A DNA stretch of 64,000 bases from Amycolatopsis vastitatis (GTDB lineage: Bacteria > Actinomycetota > Actinomycetes > Mycobacteriales > Pseudonocardiaceae), in the NCBI RefSeq assembly GCF_002234595.1, contig NZ_NMUL01000038.1, forward strand, positions 62,001-126,000, read 5' to 3'. Below the pieces are notes generated by a model. It was not told the origin of the DNA. It made no database searches and worked only from the letters and a program-made list of their open reading frames with translations. A program made the translations under genes and the position numbers. Positions within the stretch are counted from its first letter, which is position 1; every line of letters begins with the position of its first letter. Shown here one piece after another: positions 48,086-57,847 of this stretch.

Positions 48086-48587
48086 GTGAGCAAAACGCCC
48101 GCACGACCGGCCGGCGACGCCCTGGAGCGGACCGAGCCGGTCAGGCCGCGCGACGAGCGCCTCGGCAAGGTCCTCACGACCCGGGCGATCGTGCTCGCCG
48201 GGCCGATCGTCGCGGTGGTCGCAGCCGGGACGCTCTGGCTGCCGCTGGCGCTGTTCGGAGCCGGCACGCCGGCGGACCAGGCGCAGCTGGACGTCTTCCG
48301 CGCGACCGGGAACGTCGTGCTCGGCGCGGGCGGAGCCGTCGCGCTGCTGCTGGCCGCGACGGCAGCGCCTGGGCAGCGGCAGACGATCGTCAACCTCTCT
48401 CGAGACCCGGCGGCATGTCGCCGTGCTCGACGGGCTCACCGAGCCCGAAGTTTTGGCCGTTGCGCGGGCGGCCTGGACCGGCGCCCGCGCGCTGCGGGCC
48501 GAGCTCGCGCCAGAGGCAGTGCACTCCGCCGTCGCCGGGCTCGCCGTCCCCATTTCCACCAGGTCACCGCTCTGTGCGGACCGTTAA
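48086..48587 (+). pseudogene. Composite remnant: membrane protein 5' part joined to an unrelated 3' part in another frame
   Basis: The 5' part starts at GTG 48086 and codes for a protein with two membrane segments (AIVLAGPIVAVVAAGTLWLP and GNVVLGAGGAVALLLAATAA), resembling the N-terminus of actinobacterial membrane-anchored pentapeptide-type proteins. After about 48380 that frame gives arginine-rich noise. From about 48402 another frame has good coding character, LETRRHVAVLDGLTEPEVLA, VARAAWTGARALRAELAPEA and so on, to TAA at 48585. The two parts do not belong to one known protein. A deletion that fused two genes is the simplest explanation; a plain frameshift is possible. Confidence 0.5.
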
Positions 48588-48648
48588 GAGCGCATTTCGC
48601 TCGGTGAAATCCGGACATCCGGCGCGCCCGGCGCGTTAGGTTGAAGCC

Positions 48649-49095
48649 ATGAGCGCTGATCTCGAGCAGGTCCGGACGCTGTCGCTGCAGGAGCACGGCC
48701 TCGCCACCGTCGCCACGACGCGCGCGGACGGCACCGTGCACGCCTCCGTCGTCAACGCCGGCGTTTTCGGCGATCCGGTGACCGGTGCCCCGGGCGTCGC
48801 CTACGTGGCTGTCGGCAAGGCGCACAAGCTCGCGCTGCTGCGGCGGACCGGACACGCCACCGTGACCTTCCGCCGCGGCTGGAACTGGCTCTCCGTCACC
48901 GGGCCCACGCACCTCATCGGCCCCGACGATCCCGACCCCGCGTTCGACCCCGCCGGCTTGCCGCAGCTGCTGCGCGATGTCTTCATCGCCGCCACCGGGA
49001 CCCATGACGACTGGGCCGAGTACGACCGCGTGATGGCTGAAGAGCGCCGGGTCGCGGTGTTCATCCGGGCGGACCGGATAATCGGCAACCCCTGA
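48649..49095 (+). CDS. PPOX-class F420-dependent/FMN oxidoreductase family protein
   Basis: A 148-residue split-barrel flavin or F420-binding protein of the pyridoxamine phosphate oxidase-like class. The pattern LQEHGLATVATTRADGTVHA, GVAYVAVGKAHKLALLRRTG, HATVTFRRGWNWLSVTGPTH fits the TIGR03618-like F420-binding group of actinobacteria. No reaction is known. The C-terminal helix (EYDRVMAEERRVAVFIRADR) is typical. The start ATG 48649 is 61 bp after the remnant region. It precedes a membrane protein gene by 26 bp and may share its transcript. Confidence 0.86.
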   Translation: MSADLEQVRTLSLQEHGLATVATTRADGTVHASVVNAGVFGDPVTGAPGVAYVAVGKAHKLALLRRTGHATVTFRRGWNWLSVTGPTHLIGPDDPDPAFDPAGLPQLLRDVFIAATGTHDDWAEYDRVMAEERRVAVFIRADRIIGNP

Positions 49096-49121
49096 CCCGA
49101 CCGGCCCCAGGAGTCGTCCCG

Positions 49122-49736
49122 TTGTCCGAGTCCCCGCTCCGCGTCACCACGCCGGTCAAGGTCCTGATCGGCGTGCTCGCCGTCGCCGACGCCGGCTTCG
49201 GCGCGGCGCTCGCCCTCGGCCTGCTGCGCGGCCTGTCGCCGTGGCTGATCGGCGGGGCCTACGCGGCGACCGTGCTCATCGCGGTCATCGCCTTCCGGGT
49301 GTCCCGCGCCCGCGAGCTGAAGCGCGGGTTCGACGGCCTCCGCGATCTCACCGTCGGCGACGAGGGCATCCGCCTGCCCGCGGGCACGCTCAGCACACGG
49401 CTGGTCCCGTGGCCGGAAATCGCGGACGTCACCGTCCGCCGTTCGGCCCGCTTCGGGGACGGCTACCTGCGCGACGCTCTCTGGGTCGACCTGGTCACCG
49501 GCGGAGGCGTCGAGAGTTCGGTGCAGCGGTACGCGCCGCGCGGCAAACTCCAGCCGGCCCCACCCCAGCGGAGGCAGTTCGAGCAGACCGCGATCCTCGC
49601 CCCGAACCTGTTCGACGCGGTGGTCGAACGGCTCAGGAAGGAACTGCGGCACCGACAACTGCACGCCCAGCTCCGCGGCACACCCCGCGTCCGGCGTGCC
49701 GACCGGTGGCACGGTTCAGCCGAGACGCCCCAGTAG
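49122..49736 (+). CDS. Membrane protein with PH-like cytoplasmic domain
   Basis: A 204-residue protein. The start is TTG 49122 (MSESPLRVTTPVKVLIGVLA) following GTCCCG; the start codon is not strongly supported. Two membrane segments lie at about 11-35 (VKVLIGVLAVADAGFGAALA) and 39-60 (PWLIGGAYAATVLIAVIAFR). The soluble part has the look of a bacterial PH-like domain: LTVGDEGIRLPAGTLSTRLV, WPEIADVTVRRSARFGDGYL. The C-terminal tail is arginine-rich. The function is unknown. Confidence 0.72.
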   Translation: MSESPLRVTTPVKVLIGVLAVADAGFGAALALGLLRGLSPWLIGGAYAATVLIAVIAFRVSRARELKRGFDGLRDLTVGDEGIRLPAGTLSTRLVPWPEIADVTVRRSARFGDGYLRDALWVDLVTGGGVESSVQRYAPRGKLQPAPPQRRQFEQTAILAPNLFDAVVERLRKELRHRQLHAQLRGTPRVRRADRWHGSAETPQ

Positions 49737-49860
49737 GTCCCGCGGGACGATCCGCACCGGAAACGGCCTCTCCGCCTCGAAGACCTCGTCGCCCGTTATC
49801 TGCTCTTCGCACCAGAGCAAACCAGAGACCACCGACAGAAACCGCATCGAACACGGGTTC

Positions 49861-49898
49861 GGCGCCCATATTCACACCAAGGAGCGAATATGGGCGCC
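49861..49898. terminator. Perfect 13-bp inverted repeat downstream of lepA
   Basis: GGCGCCCATATTC (49861-49873) and GAATATGGGCGCC (49886-49898) pair exactly around a 12-base loop. It lies between the convergent lepA and PH-like membrane protein genes, so it probably terminates both. No long T-run follows. Confidence 0.65.
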
Positions 49899-49936
49899 GC
49901 TGTCACATCAATGAAACAGTCACGCCAAGGAAACAG

Positions 49937-51778
<1,842 letters not shown>

Positions 51779-51893
51779 TCGAATGAGTCCTCGGAAAGTC
51801 GGGGATGGCCACCTCTATGGTCCCATGGCCCTCCGGGTGCGGGTGGGGGTCATCCCCGATGCGAGCTTTCCCGAGAAGTGGTGCCCTCGAAGT

Positions 51894-52514
51894 ATGAGCA
51901 CTTCGCACCAGCCGGCACCCCCTCCCCAGCCGGATCCAGGCGGCTTCGCCCGCGTCCTCGACCGTGCTTTCGGTCACCCTTCGGGAGCGCTCGGCCGCCT
52001 CGGCGGCTGGCTGATGGCCCGCGGCAACGCCGCCACCGAACACCGCGTCGTCGACCTGGCGAAGATCGAGCCGGACGAGACCGTCCTGGTCGTCGGGCCC
52101 GGCCCCGGCGTCGGGCTGGACGCCGCCGCGCGCCTGGCCGGGCGCACCGTCGGCGTCGACCCCTCCCCCGAGATGCTCGCCCTGTGCCACGAGCGCTGCG
52201 GCGACCGCGTCGAGCTGCGCGAGGGCTCGGCCGCCCGCACGGGCGAGCCGGACGGGTCGGCCGACGTCGTCCTGAGCGTCAACAACGTCATGCTCTGGGA
52301 CGACCGTGCGGCAGGCTTCGCCGAGCTGTTCCGGGTGCTGCGCCCCGGCGGGCGGCTGCTGCTGTCCGCGCACGAGAAGTGGCTGCCCGTGAGCAGGCAC
52401 GTGCTGGCCGACGAGGCGGCCTCGGCGGGGTTCACCGACTTGCAGACCTGGACCTGGGAACCGCCGGGCTTCGCCGCGCTGGCCGCGCAGCTGCGCGCCG
52501 TCAAACCGGCCTAG
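51894..52514 (+). CDS. Class I SAM-dependent methyltransferase
   Basis: A 206-residue methyltransferase of the Ubie/Methyltransf_11 type. The start is ATG 51894 (MSTSHQPAPPPQPDPGGFAR). The SAM-binding motif I is ETVLVVGPGPGVGLDAAARL, followed by the acidic VGVDPSPEMLALCHERCGD and motif IV GSADVVLSVNNVMLWDDR. Near the end, EAASAGFTDLQTWTWEPPGF suggests a small-molecule substrate. The target is unknown. The stop overlaps the stop of the convergent VOC-protein gene by four bases (CTAG). Confidence 0.9.
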   Translation: MSTSHQPAPPPQPDPGGFARVLDRAFGHPSGALGRLGGWLMARGNAATEHRVVDLAKIEPDETVLVVGPGPGVGLDAAARLAGRTVGVDPSPEMLALCHERCGDRVELREGSAARTGEPDGSADVVLSVNNVMLWDDRAAGFAELFRVLRPGGRLLLSAHEKWLPVSRHVLADEAASAGFTDLQTWTWEPPGFAALAAQLRAVKPA

Positions 52515-52885
52515 CGGGTGTCCGTGCGGATCGGGTGGCCCTCGGGTACCTCGACCAGCACGATGCGCGTGCCGTCCGGATCGGCGATCCAGGCCTCGTC
52601 GAGGCCCCAGGGCTCCCGCCGGGCGTCCCGCACGGGCTCCAGGCCCTTCGCCTCGAGGCCGGCCAGCGTGCCGGCCAGGTCGCGGACCTGCAGCCAGAGC
52701 ACCAGGTCGGGCGAGGCCCCCGCCTCCCCCTGACCGGAGACCTCCAGGGACCCGTGGCCGAGGAAGAACACCGTGCCGCCGGGGAACTCCCGCTCCACGG
52801 CCAGGCCGAGGGTCTCGCGGTAGAACGCCGTGGACGCCGCGGCGTCACGCGGGCGGATCAGCAACCGGCTCTTCAGGATCTCCAT
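52511..52885 (-). CDS. VOC-family (glyoxalase/bleomycin-resistance fold) protein
   Basis: A 124-residue single-module VOC protein. The start ATG 52885 (MEILKSRLLIRPRDAAASTA) leads into FYRETLGLAVEREFPGGTVF, LWLQVRDLAGTLAGLEAKGL and the C-terminal WIADPDGTRIVLVEVPEGHP, whose glutamate is a common metal ligand. The substrate is unknown; such proteins bind drugs or catalyse isomerisation or dioxygenation. It is on the same strand as the downstream-facing EamA gene 22 bp upstream, so they may be co-transcribed. Confidence 0.88.
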   Translation of the reverse strand: MEILKSRLLIRPRDAAASTAFYRETLGLAVEREFPGGTVFFLGHGSLEVSGQGEAGASPDLVLWLQVRDLAGTLAGLEAKGLEPVRDARREPWGLDEAWIADPDGTRIVLVEVPEGHPIRTDTR

Positions 52886-52907
52886 CCGACATCCCTACCG
52901 GACGGGC

Positions 52908-53771
52908 TCAGGCCGCCGCAATCGCGACGATCCCGGACAGCACGATCGCCGACCCGGCCAGGCGGCGGACGGCGTCCCGCTCGCCGAGGACCAGCCACGC
53001 GGCAAGACCGCCCAGCACGATGCTCAGCTCCCGCGCGGGAGCGACCAGGCTGACCGGTGCCATCGTGAGGGCGAACAGCACGAGGATGTAGGCGAGCGGC
53101 GACAACAGCGCGACGAGCAGCACTTCGCGGCGCTGCTCCCGCCAGATCCGGGCCACCTCGGCGCGGCCGGCCAGCGCACCGGGCACGAGCATGACGCTCT
53201 GCAGGAGTGAACCGAGGCCGAAGTAGACGACCGGCGGCACGCCGACGCCGGTCACCGAGTGCGCGTCCCAGAGCGTGTAGCCGGCGATGACGGCCCCGGT
53301 CAGGAGGCCGTAGAAGATCCCGGCTTTCACCGCCCGGGGGTCGTCCGCCTTGCGCCCGGTGCTGATGACCAGCACCCCGGTGATCACGAGGAACCCGCCG
53401 AGCAGGCCCAGCCACCCCGGCCGCTCGCCGAGCACGAGGACGGCGGTCAGCACCGAAAGCAGGGGCCCGGTGCCCCGCGCGACCGGGTAGACGACCGAGA
53501 GATCGCCGACCCGGTACCCCCGCTGGAGCACGATGCCGTAGGCGACGTGCAGCACCGACGTGCCGGCGGCGGCGAGCAGCCAGCTCCACTGTGGACGCTG
53601 CGGCTCGACGGCCAGCAGCACGACCGTCACGGGCAGCAGCACGACGGCGGAAACCGTGTAGTAGAGCCAGACGAACTGGGTGCCCCCGGAGGAGATCCGT
53701 TTCGCGGCCAGGTTCCACGCCGCGTGCACGACGGCGGCGACGAGGACGAGCGACAGCGCGGTGGCGTTCAT
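52908..53771 (-). CDS. EamA/DMT-superfamily transporter
   Basis: A 287-residue protein with 10 predicted membrane helices in two EamA repeats. The first repeat covers about 1-135 (VHAAWNLAAKRISSGGTQFV, VYPVARGTGPLLSVLTAVLV, LGERPGWLGLLGGFLVITGV); the second covers about 150-285 (VSLVAPARELSIVLGGLAAW, LVLGERDAVRRLAGSAIVLS). The HAAWNLAAKR start is typical of the branch. Such transporters export metabolites or amino acids; the substrate is unknown. Confidence 0.9.
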   Translation of the reverse strand: MNATALSLVLVAAVVHAAWNLAAKRISSGGTQFVWLYYTVSAVVLLPVTVVLLAVEPQRPQWSWLLAAAGTSVLHVAYGIVLQRGYRVGDLSVVYPVARGTGPLLSVLTAVLVLGERPGWLGLLGGFLVITGVLVISTGRKADDPRAVKAGIFYGLLTGAVIAGYTLWDAHSVTGVGVPPVVYFGLGSLLQSVMLVPGALAGRAEVARIWREQRREVLLVALLSPLAYILVLFALTMAPVSLVAPARELSIVLGGLAAWLVLGERDAVRRLAGSAIVLSGIVAIAAA

Positions 53772-54117
53772 GGGACCCCTTACGAGAAGTTTCCGCGCGC
53801 ACGGAAACCCGGTCCTCCAGGCTTTCCCCCCGTCAGATGAACGACCGGCCGTCCGGGCCCGCCGACGGTGCCGCTCGGACCAGGCCCGCCGGTCCTGGTT
53901 GTGTCGTGCTCGGGTGTGTCGGACCGGCGGCGGAACCTGGGCACTACCGTGACCGACGGTACTCCTGGTGATCGGATCCCGGCGCGAGCCGCCGCGAGCT
54001 GGGCTGTTAGAGTGGTCGCTCGCTGCCCGTGCGGCATTCCGTCATGGAGGAAACCCGGTTTTACCGGGGCCACTTCAGCGCGGCGGCGATCTCACCGAGT
54101 GAAACAGGAGTTGCCCT
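53772..54117. other. Intergenic region upstream of rpsT
   Basis: This 346-bp stretch between two divergent genes has no supported coding sequence. A likely extended -10 promoter element for rpsT lies at 54005-54013 (see separate entry). The transcript leader (about 54020-54117) has CCCGGTTTTACCGGGG at 54052-54067, a small hairpin, and ends with CAGGAG seven bases before the rpsT start. Confidence 0.5.
54005..54013 (+). promoter_or_regulatory. Candidate extended -10 promoter of rpsT
   Basis: TGTTAGAGT contains an extended -10 (TG-N-TANNNT form: TG, T, TAGAGT). No good -35 hexamer is visible 17 bp upstream. Its placement about 105 bp before rpsT fits a ribosomal-protein promoter with a leader. 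Confidence 0.4.
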
Positions 54118-54378
54118 ATGGCCAACATCAAGTCGCAGATCAAGCGCATCACGACGAACGAGAAGGCGCGTCAGCGCAACCAGGCGATCCGGTCCTCGGT
54201 GAAGACCGCGATCCGCAAGGTCCGCGAAGCCGCCGAGGCCGGCGACAAGGCCAAGGCCGTCGAGCTGCAGCGCGACGCCGCCCAGAAGCTGGACAAGGCC
54301 GTCTCGAAGGGCGTCATCCACGCCAACCAGGCCGCCAACAAGAAGTCGGCGCTGGCGAAGCGCGTCAACGCGCTCTGA
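54118..54378 (+). CDS. rpsT: 30S ribosomal protein S20
   Basis: An 86-residue basic, helical ribosomal protein that binds 16S rRNA early in 30S assembly. The sequence MANIKSQIKRITTNEKARQR, SVKTAIRKVREAAEAGDKAK and KGVIHANQAANKKSALAKRV is the S20 family pattern over its full length. The start ATG 54118 follows CAGGAGTTGCCCT. It is transcribed alone and is followed by a strong intrinsic terminator. Location opposite holA is conserved in actinobacteria. Confidence 0.98.
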   Translation: MANIKSQIKRITTNEKARQRNQAIRSSVKTAIRKVREAAEAGDKAKAVELQRDAAQKLDKAVSKGVIHANQAANKKSALAKRVNAL

Positions 54379-54395
54379 GCCGCACGATTTCTGGG

Positions 54396-54421
54396 AAAGC
54401 CCCGGCTTCGGCCGGGGCTTT
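54396..54421 (+). terminator. Intrinsic terminator of rpsT
   Basis: AAAGCCCCGGC and GCCGGGGCTTT form an 11-bp perfect stem with a TTCG loop, followed by TTTCTTCG. It starts 17 bases after the rpsT stop. This is the clearest classical rho-independent terminator in the window. Confidence 0.92.
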
Positions 54422-54669
54422 CTTCGTATCTGGAGGTCGGTGGGCGGCCGCGACCGCTGGGGCGGGGACAGCGGCTCCGCATGGCGATTGGAGGCCGCTC
54501 GGCCCGCCGTGGAGGCAGCCAGGGCCGTTGCCTCGTGGACCCGGCCGCTTGGGCAGCCACCGCGAGGTCGGCAGGTTGTCGAGTCAGCCGTCGCGGCGGA
54601 GCCGATGGTCCTGGCGACCGCCGCCAGCCCACCAGCGGATGATCAGCCAGCCCGGCTTGCCCGCCTCGG
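54422..54669. other. Intergenic region between rpsT and holA, no feature seen
   Basis: These 248 bp between convergent genes show no convincing coding sequence, RNA gene or repeat. The composition is GC-rich like the rest. Confidence 0.5.
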
Positions 54670-55650
54670 TCAGCGGTCGCCCTTGGCCGCGGCTACCTCG
54701 AGGACCGCGCGCTCCAGCGCGTAGCCCGGGTCGGCCGCCACGCCCTTGACCTCGGCGTTCAGCCGCGCGACCACGCGCATCGCCGTGGCCAGGCCGTCGG
54801 GGTTCCAGCCGCGGGACTGCCCCTGCGCCTTGCGGATCTTCCAGGGCGGCATGCCCAGCTCGCCCGCCATCTGGTTCGGGTTGCCCCGGCCCGCGCCCGA
54901 GACCCGCGCGATGGTGCGGACCGCGTCGGCCAGCGCGTCGGCGACCAGGACGTGGGGGACACCGAGCTGCATCGCCCACCGCAGCGACTCCAGCGCCGCC
55001 GCGCGGTCACCGCTCACCGCCTTCTCCGCGACCGCGAAGCCGGTGACGTCGGCTCGGCCGCGGTGGTAGCGGCGGACCGCCTCGGCGTCGACGGTCCCGC
55101 CGGTGTCCGCGACCAGCTGCGTCGCCGCCGAGGACAGTTCCCGCAGGTCGGAGCCCACGGCGTCGAGCAGCGCGGCCACCCCGGCCGGGTCGATCTTGCC
55201 ATTCACCCGACGCACCTCGTGGCGCACGAACTGCTCGCGCTCGGCCGGCTTGGTCAGCTTCGGGCACTCCGTGACCTCGGCGCCGGCCTTCTTCAGCACC
55301 GCCGGGAGCGTCTTGCCCGCCTTGCTGCGGCCGCCGCCGGTGTGCACGACGACGAGCACGACCCCGTCCGCCGGGTCCTTCAGGTAGGCCGCGACGGCGT
55401 CCGCCAGCTCCTGCGAGATGTCCTGCGCCGATTCGAGGACGATCACCCGGCCTTCGCTGAACAGCGACGGGCTGACCAGTTCGGCCAGCTCGGGGGCTGT
55501 GAGATCGGACACCCGGGCGCGGGTCAGCTCGGCCGTCGCGTCCATCGCGCGGGCGGCGGCGAGCGTTTCGCGAACGGCCCGCTCGATCAGCAGTTCTTCC
55601 TCACCCAGCACCAGGTGAAGCGGGGCCGGGGCGGTGGCTTGCGCGGTCAC
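54670..55650 (-). CDS. holA: DNA polymerase III subunit delta
   Basis: A 326-residue clamp-loader subunit that opens the beta sliding clamp. The start ATG 55650 (MTAQATAPAPLHLVLGEEEL) shows the family start LHLVLGEEELLIERAVRETL. Other family parts are SPSLFSEGRVIVLESAQDIS, DGVVLVVVHTGGGRSKAGKT, GSDLRELSSAATQLVADTGG and QLGVPHVLVADALADAVRTI. It lies in the conserved order comEA-comEC-holA-rpsT, but a threonine synthase and a DUF4231 gene are inserted before it here. Confidence 0.95.
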   Translation of the reverse strand: MTAQATAPAPLHLVLGEEELLIERAVRETLAAARAMDATAELTRARVSDLTAPELAELVSPSLFSEGRVIVLESAQDISQELADAVAAYLKDPADGVVLVVVHTGGGRSKAGKTLPAVLKKAGAEVTECPKLTKPAEREQFVRHEVRRVNGKIDPAGVAALLDAVGSDLRELSSAATQLVADTGGTVDAEAVRRYHRGRADVTGFAVAEKAVSGDRAAALESLRWAMQLGVPHVLVADALADAVRTIARVSGAGRGNPNQMAGELGMPPWKIRKAQGQSRGWNPDGLATAMRVVARLNAEVKGVAADPGYALERAVLEVAAAKGDR

Positions 55651-55796
55651 CGGTGAATCCTCTCACTTGCGCTGTCGTGCCCCCGCTCCGGTGATGTCGA
55701 GCGGGCACCGTGGCACGGCGCAAGCGCCATGTCGTACGGTGTAGCCGAGGCAGCCGCCCCGGACTTCCGGTGGCCTGCGCCGACAACCGAATACCG

Positions 55797-55926
55797 CTCA
55801 TCCAGAGGGGCAGAGGGAACGGCCCGACGAAGCCCCGGCAACCGGCGTACAGCCCGTCATCCCGCGATCGCGGGATAGCTGACGACCACGGTGCCAATTC
55901 CGGCCCGCTTCGGCGGGGCAGATGAG
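55797..55926 (+). promoter_or_regulatory. SAM-I riboswitch (S-box) upstream of threonine synthase
   Basis: The S-box core is present in order: P1 left arm CTCATC (55797-55802), CAGAGGGGCAGAGGGAACGG, CCCGACGAAGCCCCGGCAACC, then a P3 hairpin (CCCGCGATCGCGGG at 55861-55874), GGTGCCAATTCCGGCC, a P4 hairpin, and P1 right arm GATGAG (55921-55926). The ribosome binding site GAGGAAGGA starts inside the right arm of P1 and lies 8 bases before ATG 55941. SAM binding would stabilise P1 and block translation. Confidence 0.92.
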
Positions 55927-55940
55927 GAAGGAACCTCGTG

Positions 55941-57206
55941 ATGACCGCAACCCTCGGCACGTCCTCCACCACCAAGACCCCGGATCTGGGTCCCGCCGTC
56001 GAGCTGGTGTCGAAGGAAGAGGGCCACCGGCAGCCGCTCGCTCCCGAATTCGTCTCCGCCGAAGACTTCTCGCCGCTCGAGGTCGCCTACGACTTCGGCC
56101 GCGTCCGCCGCGAAGACATCGAGGCCGGCCCCAAGAACATCTGGCGCTACAAGAAGCTCCTCCCGGTTCCGTCCAACGTCGAAGAAATCCCGAACACCGA
56201 GCCCGGCGCGACCCGGCTGATCCGCGCCGACCGCCTCGCCAAGGAGCTCGGCCTCAAGCGCGTGTGGGTCAAGGACGACACCGGCAACCCGACGCACTCC
56301 TTCAAGGACCGCGTCGTCGCCGTCGCGCTCGCCGCCGCCCGCGAGTTCGGGTTCGAGGTGCTCGCCTGTCCGTCGACCGGCAACCTGGCCAACGCGACGG
56401 CCGCCGCCGCGGCCCGCGCCGGCTGGCGGTCGGTCGTGCTGATCCCGAAGACCCTCGAGCGCGCCAAGATCCTCACCACCGCCGTGTACGACGGCGACCT
56501 CATCGCCATCGACGGCAACTACGACGACGTCAACCGCCTGGCCACCGAACTCGCCGGCGAGCACCCGAAGTGGGCGTTCGTCAACGTGAACGTCCGGCCG
56601 TACTACTCGGAAGGCTCGAAGACGCTGGCCTTCGAGGTCGCCGAGCAGCTCGGCTGGCGCATCCCGCCGCAGATCGTCGTGCCGATCGCCTCCGGTTCGC
56701 AGCTCACCAAGGTGGACAAGGGTTTCCGCGAGCTGGGTCAGCTCGGTCTCGTGGACGCCAGCCCCTACAAGGTGTTCGGCGCGCAGGCCACCGGCTGCTC
56801 GCCGGTGTCGGCGGCGTTCCGCGCCGGCCAGGACGTGGTCCAGCCGGTGAAGCCGGACACCATCGCCCGCTCGCTGGCGATCGGCAACCCGGCCGACGGC
56901 CCGTACGTCCTCGACATCGTCAACCGCACCGGCGGCGCGATCGAGGACGTCACCGACGAAGAGGTCGTCGAAGGGATCCGGCTGCTGGCCCGCACGGAAG
57001 GCATCTTCACCGAGACGGCCGGCGGCGTCACCGTCGCCACGGCGAAGAAGCTCGTCGAGACCGGCAAGCTGGACCCGGACGCCGAGACCGTGCTGCTCAT
57101 CACCGGCGACGGCCTCAAGACCCTCGACGCGATCGAGAGCCACGTGGGTCCCAAGGCGGTCCTGCCGCCGTCGGCCGCGGCCGTGAACAAGGCACTCGGC
57201 TACTGA
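55941..57206 (+). CDS. thrC: Threonine synthase (fold-type II PLP enzyme), SAM-riboswitch controlled
   Basis: A 421-residue PLP enzyme that converts O-phosphohomoserine to threonine. The PLP lysine is K122 in GNPTHSFKDRVVAVALAAAR. The glycine-rich phosphate loop region reads CPSTGNLANATAAAAARAG, and SGSQLTKVDKGFRELGQLGL and GAQATGCSPVSAAFRAGQD follow. ATG 55941 is chosen; an in-frame GTG at 55938 directly before it is possible. At about 420 residues it is longer than the usual actinobacterial ThrC of the hom-thrC-thrB operon, and it stands alone, so it may be a second copy. The upstream SAM-I riboswitch is unusual for threonine synthesis. A role at the methionine/threonine branch is inferred. 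Confidence 0.9.
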   Translation: MTATLGTSSTTKTPDLGPAVELVSKEEGHRQPLAPEFVSAEDFSPLEVAYDFGRVRREDIEAGPKNIWRYKKLLPVPSNVEEIPNTEPGATRLIRADRLAKELGLKRVWVKDDTGNPTHSFKDRVVAVALAAAREFGFEVLACPSTGNLANATAAAAARAGWRSVVLIPKTLERAKILTTAVYDGDLIAIDGNYDDVNRLATELAGEHPKWAFVNVNVRPYYSEGSKTLAFEVAEQLGWRIPPQIVVPIASGSQLTKVDKGFRELGQLGLVDASPYKVFGAQATGCSPVSAAFRAGQDVVQPVKPDTIARSLAIGNPADGPYVLDIVNRTGGAIEDVTDEEVVEGIRLLARTEGIFTETAGGVTVATAKKLVETGKLDPDAETVLLITGDGLKTLDAIESHVGPKAVLPPSAAAVNKALGY

Positions 57207-57213
57207 TCATCCG

Positions 57214-57251
57214 CTGTTCGGGGGCGAGCGAAGCGGCTCGCCCCCGAACAG
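57214..57251. terminator. Perfect 16-bp inverted repeat after thrC
   Basis: CTGTTCGGGGGCGAGC (57214-57229) and GCTCGCCCCCGAACAG (57236-57251) pair exactly around a 6-base GAAGCG loop. It begins seven bases after the thrC stop. There is no T-run, as often in high-GC actinobacteria. Confidence 0.75.
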
Positions 57252-57329
57252 CAATTCCCCCTTCCGCACTTCAGGGCCGCTAAGGTCGGCATCCACCAGT
57301 GGGTCGACTCGTTCGCGGAGGTTCGGGGT

Positions 57330-57836
57330 ATGCGGTGGGCTGCGGACACGTCCGGCGATCTGGGCACGCACTGGATGATCACCGCCGAGCGTGATGGCCG
57401 GCAGCTGCCGGTGACGGTCGTCGCGAAGTGGCGGTGGTACAAGACGGGATCCCGGCGAGACCGGCTGAGATACGCGGTCATCGAAATCGCCGCTCTCGCC
57501 GGTTCGGCCGCGATCCCGGTGGCCGCCGCCGCCCATCTCGACTCCGTCGTCATCGCCGCGCTGGGCGCGTTCGTCCTCATCGCCACCGGGATCCGGACCA
57601 CCTTCGGTCTGCACGAGAACTGGGTGGAGCACAGCCAGATCGGCTATGCGATCGAGCGTGAAGCCGCATTGTTCCTCCATTCGTCACCGCCTTACGATCG
57701 CGCGGACGCCGTCCAAGTGCTGGTCGCCCGGGTCGAGACCCTGTCGGACGAGGGTGGGCAGCAGTGGGCTCGACGTCGGATGAGCGTCGAACGCAGCCGC
57801 CAGGTCCAAGAGACCCCGCGGAAGCCCGTGGAGTGA
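57330..57836 (+). CDS. DUF4231 membrane protein
   Basis: A 168-residue protein of the DUF4231 family. The core at about 30-150 has YKTGSRRDRLRYAVIEIAAL, two membrane segments (ALAGSAAIPVAAAAHL and VVIAALGAFVLIATGIRTTF), and FGLHENWVEHSQIGYAIERE, a typical SLATT-like family ending. SLATT-fold proteins are predicted to form pores or to sense nucleotides in conflict systems, but this single gene has no such partner nearby. The start ATG 57330 follows GTTCGGGGT. It ends 11 bp before the convergent comEC stop. Confidence 0.82.
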   Translation: MRWAADTSGDLGTHWMITAERDGRQLPVTVVAKWRWYKTGSRRDRLRYAVIEIAALAGSAAIPVAAAAHLDSVVIAALGAFVLIATGIRTTFGLHENWVEHSQIGYAIEREAALFLHSSPPYDRADAVQVLVARVETLSDEGGQQWARRRMSVERSRQVQETPRKPVE

Positions 57837-57847
57837 CGGCCTCCTGG

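Noticed and set aside
57330..57836. Defence system based on the DUF4231 (SLATT-like) protein
   Set aside because: It stands alone between thrC and comEC with no nucleotide cyclase, TIR or nuclease partner nearby.
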